From positions 13,907 to 35,859 of the forward strand of contig DDWA01000013.1 of NCBI GenBank assembly GCA_002345425.1: DNA of 21,953 bases, given 5' to 3'. The stretch comes from Caryophanales bacterium UBA2298. GTDB lineage: Bacteria; Bacillota_I; Bacilli_A; Izemoplasmatales; Hujiaoplasmataceae. Numbering within the stretch: position 1 is the stretch's first letter; every line of letters starts with the position of its first letter. The notes beneath the pieces are model-generated. The model ran no database searches and was not told where the DNA came from. It worked only from the letters and a program-made list of their open reading frames with translations. A program made the position numbers and the translations under genes. This document shows positions 1 to 7,386 of this stretch, piece by piece.

Positions 1-3000
1 ATAGCTAATATAGCTATAGGGTCAGTAACTCCTCTTTCGGCTAATAAAGAATCTAAGAAGCCATTTAGCATTTGGGTAATCTTTAACATATCAGCATCAT
101 CAATAGTGCTAAATGTTAATCCGATAGAAGCTCCTAGATTGTTTAATTGCAAAGCAATATCTTCAGGTGACGGATTGTAGTATTTAAATTCTCCAAACAA
201 TATAATCAATGATTGTATTTCTTCAAGATTTCCGGAAGCCATTAAAGCTTCTAGTTCATCAAGGAGAATAACTAATACTTCTTTTGTAAGCGTAACATTT
301 GCTTCAAGACTAAGGTAATCGTACAAAGCATTACCAAGAGTTAAATCAGCACCTATTACAGCGAAAGGTAAATCTTCGTATTCAAATTCCATAAACATCA
401 ACATCAAGAAATCTGCTATTTCAGGATTTGTTAAACCGATATTGTGCATTGCATCAAATATTTGTGTAATTTGACTGACGTCTTTGACATATTCAAGGTT
501 TTTCAAAACTGACATAATAGCCATGAATTGATAATATGCTTCTTCTTCAGTCATTCCTAAGCCACTTACAATACTTGCAATACATGCATCAACTTCTAAT
601 TCCGGAACTCCAAAATGATAAATTAACAAATCAGCAAAAGCTGTGTGTGAATAATCATATGTATAACCATCTAAAATTCCTTCAGGATAACCAAGTGTAT
701 TAAATAAATACATTACCCTGTCTTGAACTTCAAGAATAGCCGCGATATTGGCTGAAGTCATATTATTTAAATCAATAATAGCCACTGTGCCAATCAAACC
801 AAATGTATCTGTCATAAAGACATCGAAGGCAGCTTGAACTGCAGCTAATTCAATTGATTTATCTTGGAATTCATAAGTCAAATCGAAATAAACTTCTAGG
901 ACGTTGTTCAGGATGCCGTTATAATCAAATTCAGGCACATTGACAACTGTATCAATAATTTGAGATATGAGAATAACTCTTTCCATATCACTAATAGTTG
1001 AATAAGCTGCATGAATATTATTAACTAACAAATCAACATCATTTTGATCTAAATTATCAATCAAATCGATAATTTCTGTTAATGTAAAATCGGCAAAACC
1101 ACGATACTTTAATAGAGCGTCAGACATCGCAGTAATGAATTCAGCTCTTTCTGGATCTACCATCATATTTTGCTCTGCCATAAAACCAGCAAGTAGTTCT
1201 GCAAAATCACCAATAATAATTTCATCCGCAGCATCAATGGTCGTTCCTCGTAATTTCATAATCGCAGAGAAATCTTGAAGAAGTGCTAGAATATCTGTAG
1301 AAGTAAAATCCGGATAGTTTCCGTGTCTACTTACTGCAAAAATAATTAATTCATCTATTTCAGCAAAAGCATCATCTGGAGTGTTAGCAACCATATATCT
1401 AGCTTCATCAACCATAATGTTAGCCATGTCAATCACTAAAGCTCTATTGTTGGCTATTGCGTCTATCAATAAGTATAAATCATCATATTTACTTGCAAGA
1501 TTATCATATGCTTGAAGATAGTAGTAATAATTGTTAGAAACATAATCATAATTATACCATTCATCCAAATACATACTTAAATGATTACTGATTACGTTTT
1601 GAACATTATACAGTACTGTTGGATCAGTAACAGTTGCATAAAATGCATCATATGCAGGAGTATAAACTGTTTCGTTATGAACAAAATAAACTTCGTAAGC
1701 ATTCAAGAAATAATCAATTTGATCTATTATCGCTTGATCATATGAATAAACTGCATAAAGGTTATTTAAATCCAGTAATGCTAGGTCATAAGCTGTTTGA
1801 TCAAATGGATCAGCGTTTTCAGCTTGATATAGATTATAGTAAGCTGTTTCGAAAAGTGCGATATCTTCATAAACTATCCACCACTCGAGGTTATATCTTT
1901 GATTTTGATATTCCATATTGAAAGTATTTTCAAAAATAAGAGCATTCCAATAATCATAGACTACATCTTGATATGCTATATCTAAAGTCAGACGGTAATT
2001 ATCAAACGAAATAGCTATTCCTTCTAATTCTACTTGAGAGTTAAGCATTTCTTGATAATAATAATCAATTTCAGATTGGAACATATCTAGTTGATAGTGA
2101 TAATACCAGTCGTTATCAATTGTTTGTTGTAATTGAAGTTCTAAGAAATATATTCCGACTGATACCACTTGATTTTGAGTTAAACCGAAACTTTCAATAT
2201 CTCCTAACCAAGTTTTAGCATCAAGGAAACTTCTTAAAGTTGGTAAATTATCTAAATAGAAGAATAACGCTCTTAATTTATAATAAGCTATTTCTTCATC
2301 GGTTTCACCGATTAGCAATAATAAGTCAGCTTTAGCTTGAGTAGCATCGCTAAATCCCATTTTATATAACAACTCATCAAAGTCATTTGCGGTGTATGTG
2401 TAAGTATAAGATGTCATCAAGTTTGTGAATCCTTGATCATAATTCATAATCAGATTCATTCCCCAAGCCATAAATTCATCGATAATCTCTAGGTTAGCTT
2501 GAGTAAGAGCATTATTATCGAAAGTAGCAATCGTTTCAGCTAAAAGCAGTATTTGATCAACGTTAGATCCAACTTGAGTTTTTGTAGCTTCGACAACTAA
2601 TGGATCAACCGCAAAGCCTTGATTAACCAAATAGTAAATATCGATAGTATCAAGAATTAGTCTCTTAACATCGAAACTGTCATCGCCAAACAATACTTCA
2701 AGACTAACAGCTAAATTATAAACTATTTGATCGTCATTTTCTGTTTGCATCATCGCAAGACCAATTATTTTTAAAAGTTGATTAGCTTTTGTATCATCAA
2801 AAGTAAGCATGAAGTCAATTAAATCTTCTCCTGTCAATCGAAGGGCTGTCATATATTGATCGACGATATCATTGAAAGCAGAAATAAATTCAATTTCCTG
2901 TTCAGGGGTTAAATCATCAGGCATAATCATAATAGGAAGTATATCTTTAATTAAAGTTGTCATTAAAAAATAATCTTCTTCTGATAATGTGTTTTCAAAC

Positions 3001-4601
3001 GCATAAAGAATTGCGCCTAATTTATTAACTGCATAAGTAAGATTTCCTGGAACAAATAATGTTTCAACCAAGAATTGTTGATCTCCACTCATAAGAGCGG
3101 ATATTATTTCTATCATTTCTTGATCGATTTCTCCAGTAGTAGCAAATATCGCATCGTAAAGAACAACAATCATCGCTCTTACTTTTTCTGCGTTCGCTTC
3201 AACTGTCAAATAATCGTATAATTCAGTTGTTTGATCTAATCTTTCAGTGGTTCTATTTAGATCATCTTCTAAAACATAGAGCCAGTAATATTGATTTTCA
3301 ATCTGGTTTAAAAGAGATTGATAACTTTCGTAATAGAGATCATTGACTGAATCATAATATCCTTCAAAAATATAGTCCTTTAACACCTCGATAATTGCAT
3401 TATTATTTGAATCTAGATTATATAAATCGTTATAGGTGTTTAAATGATATAATTGGATTTCTTCGACAAGAAAATCTTCATAAAAATCCATTAACTGGGT
3501 AAGAATTCCTTGTTCTTCAGTTCCGTATTCAGCTAATAATAGATTATATTGATCTAGGTATCCTTGTGCTGCAGTTGGATTTAAATATAAGTCTCTATTA
3601 TAAACATAATTTGATTTAGCTTCATAAAGTGGGCTTAAATCTCCAAAATAATATTCTCCCGAATAGAAAATATCACTATTTTGATAGTCCATATAAGCTC
3701 TTTCAGCATCTAAATAATCAATGGCATTTTGAATGTAATCTTGACATAAAGTGACATAATCGGTAGTGTCACAATAACTATAAGCAGTCGTTATAATTCC
3801 ACTTGCATCAAGTTCTAGTTGAGTTATATAAGCGTTTGTGTTGATGATTTCAGTTTCAAAATAACTAATGTCCTCAGTCATATAGACGATGTCATTTTCC
3901 AAACCTTGATACATTAAACTATAGCCAATTCTCGAAACCATATCAGCGTCAAGTCCAAGTAATAAAATTTTATCAAGTAAGTATTGTACATCTGCAGCTG
4001 AGTTCATTCTTTGTACGTCAACTGCCAAAGACATAACACCAGTTAACATATAGAAAAGTTCTTCTTCTGTAGCAACCTCAGTCATATTCATCATCATCGT
4101 CAGGTCAGCTTCAATATCAAGAGGATCTTCACTTCCTGTTAACTGTGATACCATAACCAGCATAGCTGGATGAGAGTAAGCTATTTGAGAGTTATATCTA
4201 ACTTCAAATTGCGCTTGGAATGTTGTTTTGGCAGTAATGTTTGTAAGTGGTTTATCCCATCCTATAAATATATAAACAAAATCATAAGTAGCTGATTTAG
4301 TAGGTGATATTAAAGGTGAAGCATTACCACCTAAAGGTACATTTTGAGTTTCAATTACGCTACCATCCCAATTAAGGAAAGTAACGGTAAATTCCTGTAT
4401 AGTCGTAGTTGTATTTTCTGTAGTAGATTGAGTAGTAGTCTGTTCTGTGGTTGTCGGAAAAACACTAGTTGGCGCTTCAGTAATTGTAGAAGTTCCAGCT
4501 GTTGTACTTGTAGGAATAGTAAAATCAGTATTTCCACCGCAACCTATCAGTAATAAACTGATGAAAACAAGTAAAAACAAAAAAGTTATTCTTTTTTTCA
4601 T
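1..4601 (-). CDS. Giant repeat-bearing surface lipoprotein, 3' end outside window
   Basis: The frame is open from ATG at 4601-4599 to the left edge: 1,533 codons, no stop. AAGGAG lies about 8-9 bases upstream of the ATG. Residues 1-20 are a signal peptide ending in lipobox LIGC, with Cys21 the predicted lipidation site, so the protein should sit on the outer face of the membrane. Residues 25-68 are a Thr/Ser-rich stalk. Residues 71-132 read as one InlB B-repeat/Listeria-Bacteroides repeat (VTFLNWDG near the start, FIGWD near the end). From about residue 146 the chain is helical, acidic and Tyr-rich with only about 2% Lys, arranged as diverged tandem modules of about 585 residues. No enzyme motif is visible. 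Cys277 and Cys286 could form a disulfide. Surface stalk or adhesin is an inference; no family is recognised for the modules. It has its own leader region (4602-4870) and lies behind a terminator. Confidence 0.9.
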   Translation of the reverse strand, partial: MKKRITFLFLLVFISLLLIGCGGNTDFTIPTSTTAGTSTITEAPTSVFPTTTEQTTTQSTTENTTTTIQEFTVTFLNWDGSVIETQNVPLGGNASPLISPTKSATYDFVYIFIGWDKPLTNITAKTTFQAQFEVRYNSQIAYSHPAMLVMVSQLTGSEDPLDIEADLTMMMNMTEVATEEELFYMLTGVMSLAVDVQRMNSAADVQYLLDKILLLGLDADMVSRIGYSLMYQGLENDIVYMTEDISYFETEIINTNAYITQLELDASGIITTAYSYCDTTDYVTLCQDYIQNAIDYLDAERAYMDYQNSDIFYSGEYYFGDLSPLYEAKSNYVYNRDLYLNPTAAQGYLDQYNLLLAEYGTEEQGILTQLMDFYEDFLVEEIQLYHLNTYNDLYNLDSNNNAIIEVLKDYIFEGYYDSVNDLYYESYQSLLNQIENQYYWLYVLEDDLNRTTERLDQTTELYDYLTVEANAEKVRAMIVVLYDAIFATTGEIDQEMIEIISALMSGDQQFLVETLFVPGNLTYAVNKLGAILYAFENTLSEEDYFLMTTLIKDILPIMIMPDDLTPEQEIEFISAFNDIVDQYMTALRLTGEDLIDFMLTFDDTKANQLLKIIGLAMMQTENDDQIVYNLAVSLEVLFGDDSFDVKRLILDTIDIYYLVNQGFAVDPLVVEATKTQVGSNVDQILLLAETIATFDNNALTQANLEIIDEFMAWGMNLIMNYDQGFTNLMTSYTYTYTANDFDELLYKMGFSDATQAKADLLLLIGETDEEIAYYKLRALFFYLDNLPTLRSFLDAKTWLGDIESFGLTQNQVVSVGIYFLELQLQQTIDNDWYYHYQLDMFQSEIDYYYQEMLNSQVELEGIAISFDNYRLTLDIAYQDVVYDYWNALIFENTFNMEYQNQRYNLEWWIVYEDIALFETAYYNLYQAENADPFDQTAYDLALLDLNNLYAVYSYDQAIIDQIDYFLNAYEVYFVHNETVYTPAYDAFYATVTDPTVLYNVQNVISNHLSMYLDEWYNYDYVSNNYYYYLQAYDNLASKYDDLYLLIDAIANNRALVIDMANIMVDEARYMVANTPDDAFAEIDELIIFAVSRHGNYPDFTSTDILALLQDFSAIMKLRGTTIDAADEIIIGDFAELLAGFMAEQNMMVDPERAEFITAMSDALLKYRGFADFTLTEIIDLIDNLDQNDVDLLVNNIHAAYSTISDMERVILISQIIDTVVNVPEFDYNGILNNVLEVYFDLTYEFQDKSIELAAVQAAFDVFMTDTFGLIGTVAIIDLNNMTSANIAAILEVQDRVMYLFNTLGYPEGILDGYTYDYSHTAFADLLIYHFGVPELEVDACIASIVSGLGMTEEEAYYQFMAIMSVLKNLEYVKDVSQITQIFDAMHNIGLTNPEIADFLMLMFMEFEYEDLPFAVIGADLTLGNALYDYLSLEANVTLTKEVLVILLDELEALMASGNLEEIQSLIILFGEFKYYNPSPEDIALQLNNLGASIGLTFSTIDDADMLKITQMLNGFLDSLLAERGVTDPIAILA
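3..638 (-). repeat. Protein-level tandem module 3, lacking the coil and cut by window edge
   Basis: Residues about 1322-1533. Anchors: TEEEAYYQF at residue 1351 (584 after module 2), ALYDYLSLEAN at about 1425, and GVTDPIAIL with Pro1528. Thr-to-Pro anchor distance is 177 residues against 388 and 383 in modules 1 and 2, so about 207 residues, the Tyr-rich coil, are absent. The module continues beyond the left edge. Confidence 0.65.
639..2381 (-). repeat. Protein-level tandem module 2 of giant lipoprotein
   Basis: Residues about 741-1321. Matching anchors: TDEEIAYYKL at residue 767 (589 after module 1), VDPERAEFI with Pro1150 (584 after Pro566), and YTYDYSHTAFADLLIY closing the module. It includes a Tyr-rich coil of about the same length as in module 1. 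The constant spacing of independent anchors supports true duplication with strong divergence. Confidence 0.7.
2382..4166 (-). repeat. Protein-level tandem module 1 of giant lipoprotein
   Basis: Residues about 146-740. Anchor points: TEEELFYML at residue 178, ELYDYLTVEAN at about 460, TPEQEIEFI (Pro566), and YTYTYTANDFDELLY at the junction with module 2. Between about residues 235 and 450 lies a Tyr/Gln/Asp-rich coiled-coil-like segment. The boundaries are approximate because similarity is only visible in the protein. Confidence 0.7.
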
Positions 4602-4870
4602 TTCACAAGACTCCTTTCTTGAAATGATTAAGATACAACAAAAATCTCTTTTAATCTGCCCTAAAAATACCACAAGTTAATAATATTTACTATATTATTA
4701 TTAATTTTTTTCAATTTTTTACACATAATGTATCATTTAGATATTATATTATATGCTATTTATATTATTTCATTTAGAGTAAAACTAAGATAAAAATTAA
4801 TAAAAAATGGCAAAAAAGTCTATTTATAATTTTTTTTAAATAAAAATAGCGCTATATTCAGCGCTATTGT
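4602..4870. other. AT-rich leader of the giant lipoprotein gene
   Basis: 269 bases without a gene. The right edge carries the terminator of the neighbouring operon. The left edge has the AAGGAG site for the lipoprotein. Overlapping TATAAT hexamers on the minus strand at 4743-4748 and 4748-4753 could be -10 boxes, but no convincing -35 or TG extension goes with them, so the promoter is unresolved. A leader of about 140 bases would follow. No other structure was seen. Confidence 0.4.
4838..4868 (-). terminator. Rho-independent terminator of the unknown gene pair
   Basis: AATAGCGCT (4845-4853) pairs with AGCGCTATT (4860-4868) around a 6-base loop. On the minus strand the 9-bp stem is followed by TTTTTATTT. 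It starts right after the TAG stop at 4871-4873. Confidence 0.8.
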
Positions 4871-5791
4871 CTATTTAAATAAATCATCATCATTATCTTT
4901 TGAGCTTTCGACTTCTTCAATATCTTCAACATTGTCAACTTCAGTACTAATTAATTTTTGATCTTCAACAATTTCAACGTCTTCAACTTCTTTTTCTTCA
5001 ACGAAAACATAGTCTTCGATAGAAACATTATTTTTAAACATTTTTTTAGCTTGTAAAGCTGTGTGGTGTTCTTTACCATTAGCTATAACTTTTGCCAAAC
5101 ACTTATCCATTTCTACTTCGTCTTTCATGACTCGGTAATAATGTGCCATACGATAATTGTATGTAAGCCTTGTAGAAATATAGCCATCATTACGAGAAAA
5201 TTGATTTTCAATAACTTCTCGATAATGTTCTGGATTTTCTTCTAAGTTTTGAATAGCTTCCAGTACTTGAATATAGGAACCAACAAAGCCTAAGAATTTT
5301 TTATGAACGCTATTTTGAATGTTTTTAATTCTTTCTATATTCAAATTAAAAGTTTCTAAATCGTCTGCTTCATATGCAGCATAAGCTGTAAATGCAAAAA
5401 TTAAAACATGATAGACGTTATTAAGTCTCTTTAATTCAATTTGATTAAATACTTTAACGGCTTCGTCATATTCACCAGTGTAATAAGTTGCCATACCCAA
5501 ATAAACCATGTAGAGCGCCCTTGTATTACTTGTTGGAGCATTTTTCACTCTATCTAGGCATAATTCTTTAGCTGTTTTAACATCTAAATCATAGTCCACA
5601 AGCATATTGAATTTATTGGCGAAAGATTGTAGAGGTCCAGAAACTTTATAACGTAAAAATAAATAACCAGCCGCAATTATGACAAATATCCAAGTCCAAT
5701 CCAAATATTCCCAAACAACGTTTGTGATTATTAATCCTACTCCTATTAAAACTATGCTAACCATCGTGATTAAATATTGTTTTTTATTCAT
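4871..5791 (-). CDS. Membrane-anchored TPR-like protein of unknown function
   Basis: 306 residues, ending in TAG. Two hydrophobic segments at about 7-25 and 31-48 form an N-terminal membrane hairpin. Residues about 70-245 are helical with a TPR-like unit around 95-125 (ALYMVYLGMATYYTGEYDEA has the usual small/aromatic spacing). The last 50 residues are a Glu/Asp-rich disordered tail, probably cytoplasmic. The ATG lies one base after the TAA of the upstream gene and its AGGAGAGG site is inside that gene's last codons, so translation is probably coupled. TPR repeats usually mediate protein-protein contacts; the partner here could be the upstream gene product. No specific family is recognised. 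Confidence 0.85.
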   Translation of the reverse strand: MNKKQYLITMVSIVLIGVGLIITNVVWEYLDWTWIFVIIAAGYLFLRYKVSGPLQSFANKFNMLVDYDLDVKTAKELCLDRVKNAPTSNTRALYMVYLGMATYYTGEYDEAVKVFNQIELKRLNNVYHVLIFAFTAYAAYEADDLETFNLNIERIKNIQNSVHKKFLGFVGSYIQVLEAIQNLEENPEHYREVIENQFSRNDGYISTRLTYNYRMAHYYRVMKDEVEMDKCLAKVIANGKEHHTALQAKKMFKNNVSIEDYVFVEEKEVEDVEIVEDQKLISTEVDNVEDIEEVESSKDNDDDLFK

Positions 5792-5792
5792 T

Positions 5793-6374
5793 TTATAATT
5801 CCTCTCCTATAATATAATCCATATCTTCATCAAAACTAAGACCTAAAGCGTCTGCTATTTCAACAAATATATCGATAATTCCTGTAAAATGATAATCATC
5901 TGCTTTAATAATTTTATGAATCTTACTGTCAACATATAGATTTAAGTTATCAGGAATATCTTTTTTATTTTCAATAATATCATCAAGATATTCACTGAGT
6001 TTATTCAATTCATCCTCATCGTAATCAATCGATTTTTCCACCAACTCATATTTTAAATCTTCCACAAACAATGAGTAACTGATAACTTGGTCATAATCAA
6101 GGAAAAGATGAAAATCTTTACCAAATGTTTTGTTGTAGTAAATATTGCAAGTGAAAAATTGCATGTGTAAATATTCTAGACCTACTTGAAAGATTTTTTC
6201 TATATCTTCAGTTTTGTCTTCAGTTTTATTTTTATACTCTTCATATAAATAATAAAGCACATCATAAACTGGTTGAAACCTATGATATAGTGCTGATTCA
6301 TGACCTTTGAGATGTTCATAGAAATCTTTGTTGTCAGATAACCATCCGTGATATTCTTTTAATAATTTCTCCAT
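5793..6374 (-). CDS. Acidic cytoplasmic protein of unknown function
   Basis: 193 residues, very acidic, rich in Tyr and Asp, with no signal peptide or membrane segment. It looks all-helical with no catalytic motif that can be named. AGAGGG precedes the ATG by about 6 bases. It is the first gene of a two-gene unit and its stop is one base before the start of the TPR-like membrane protein, which suggests the two act together. A likely -10 box (TATAAT, 6393-6398) lies 19 bases upstream of the ATG, beside the aldolase terminator. Confidence 0.85.
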   Translation of the reverse strand: MEKLLKEYHGWLSDNKDFYEHLKGHESALYHRFQPVYDVLYYLYEEYKNKTEDKTEDIEKIFQVGLEYLHMQFFTCNIYYNKTFGKDFHLFLDYDQVISYSLFVEDLKYELVEKSIDYDEDELNKLSEYLDDIIENKKDIPDNLNLYVDSKIHKIIKADDYHFTGIIDIFVEIADALGLSFDEDMDYIIGEEL

Positions 6375-6392
6375 AATCCACCCTCTTTAAAT

Positions 6393-6398
6393 ATTATA
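6393..6398 (-). promoter_or_regulatory. Candidate -10 box for the unknown gene pair
   Basis: Perfect TATAAT on the minus strand. The position expected for -35 (6416-6421) falls inside the aldolase terminator stem and reads GTGGTT, a poor match. Either the promoter is weak, or the pair depends partly on readthrough from the aldolase gene. Confidence 0.4.
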
Positions 6399-6412
6399 CA
6401 ATAAATCAAAAT

Positions 6413-6439
6413 AAAAACCACAGTAAAAATGTGGTTTTT
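6413..6439 (-). terminator. Terminator of the aldolase gene
   Basis: AAAAACCACA (6413-6422) pairs perfectly with TGTGGTTTTT (6430-6439) around a 7-base loop. It starts 7 bases after the aldolase stop. The T run on the minus strand is partly inside the stem, so it may be leaky. Confidence 0.7.
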
Positions 6440-6445
6440 TTGTGT

Positions 6446-7312
6446 TTAAGCTTTGTTCGCGGACCCAAAAAGCTCCATTTTTTCTTTAACAACTTTTTTT
6501 ATTGCATCTGTTCCTGGCGCTAATAATTTTCGAGGATCGAAGCCCTTACCAATTAAATCTTTACCAGCTTCAATATATTTTCTAGTCGCATCGGCGAAAA
6601 CTAATTGACACTCAGTGTTAACGTTAATTTTGGATACGCCCATGGAAATAGCTTTTTTAATCATATCTTCAGGAATTCCAGTTCCACCATGTAATACTAA
6701 AGGTGTATTACCTGTAACATTATTTACTTCATTTAATACTTCGAAGTTTAATCCTTGCCAGTTTTCCGGATACTTTCCATGAATATTACCTATGCCAGCT
6801 GCTAAGAAATCAACGCCTAAATCGGCTATCATTTTACATTCAGCCGGATCAGCAACTTCACCACCGCCAACAACACCGTCTTCTTCTCCACCAATAGCTC
6901 CTACTTCCGCTTCAAGAGAAATTCCTAACTTTTTTGTTCTTTCCACCATATCTTTTGTTAATTTGATATTTTCGGTGATTTCATAATGAGAACCGTCAAA
7001 CATTACTGATGAAAAGCCAGCAGCAATTGCGCTTTTTGCCCCTTCATATGAACCGTGATCTAAATGAAGTGCTACTGGAACGGTAATATTTAAAGATTCA
7101 ACCATTGCTTTTACCATATCGGCAACAACTTTATAACCTGCCATGTATTTAGCTGCTCCTTCAGAAACACCTAAAATTACAGGCGATCTCATTTCCTCAG
7201 CTGTCAATAAAACTGCCTTTGTCCATTCTAGATTATTAATATTAAAATGTCCTACAGCATAACCTTCTTTGTATGCTTTATCCAACATTTCTTTTGCTGA
7301 AACTAAACCCAT
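6446..7312 (-). CDS. fba: Class II fructose-1,6-bisphosphate aldolase
   Basis: 288 residues, the usual length for short class II (FbaA/GatY-type) aldolases. Zinc-dependent enzyme of glycolysis and gluconeogenesis, cytosolic: fructose-1,6-bisphosphate to dihydroxyacetone phosphate plus glyceraldehyde-3-phosphate. Visible signature: HLDHG with catalytic Asp85 and zinc ligand His86, an acidic SLEAEVG at 132-138, zinc ligands His178 (NIHGKYP) and His208 (VLHGGTG), and NVNTE near 229-233 for phosphate and substrate contact. A strong AGGAGG precedes the ATG. It has its own consensus promoter and terminator, so it can be expressed alone although it follows the YfcC-type carrier by 74 bases. Tagatose-bisphosphate aldolase is a close relative, but no tagatose genes are nearby, so the glycolytic role is preferred. 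Confidence 0.95.
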   Translation of the reverse strand: MGLVSAKEMLDKAYKEGYAVGHFNINNLEWTKAVLLTAEEMRSPVILGVSEGAAKYMAGYKVVADMVKAMVESLNITVPVALHLDHGSYEGAKSAIAAGFSSVMFDGSHYEITENIKLTKDMVERTKKLGISLEAEVGAIGGEEDGVVGGGEVADPAECKMIADLGVDFLAAGIGNIHGKYPENWQGLNFEVLNEVNNVTGNTPLVLHGGTGIPEDMIKKAISMGVSKINVNTECQLVFADATRKYIEAGKDLIGKGFDPRKLLAPGTDAIKKVVKEKMELFGSANKA

Positions 7313-7347
7313 TTATATTTCCTCCTAATTCGAATTTTAACATTATA

Positions 7348-7376
7348 ATTATACCTTTATATCTTTACTTTGTAAA
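7348..7376 (-). promoter_or_regulatory. Promoter of fba
   Basis: On the minus strand TTTACA (7371-7376), a 17-base spacer, then TATAAT (7348-7353). It is one of the best sigma-A-type matches in the window, placed 36 bases upstream of the aldolase ATG, in the short gap after the carrier gene. Confidence 0.75.
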
Positions 7377-7386
7377 GAAATAACCT

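Noticed and set aside
1634..1921. A 95-codon plus-strand reading frame inside the giant lipoprotein gene.
   Set aside because: It has no ribosome site, is antisense to a continuous 1,533-codon frame, and its Met/His/Lys-rich product looks like reversed Asp/Tyr codons.
4344..4680. Several short frames on both strands at the start of the giant lipoprotein gene.
   Set aside because: They overlap the Thr/Ser-rich linker, whose repetitive ACT/ACA codons keep other frames open.
4602..4870. A riboswitch or small RNA in the leader of the giant lipoprotein.
   Set aside because: Apart from the neighbouring terminator hairpin, only AT-rich sequence with no stable stems was seen.
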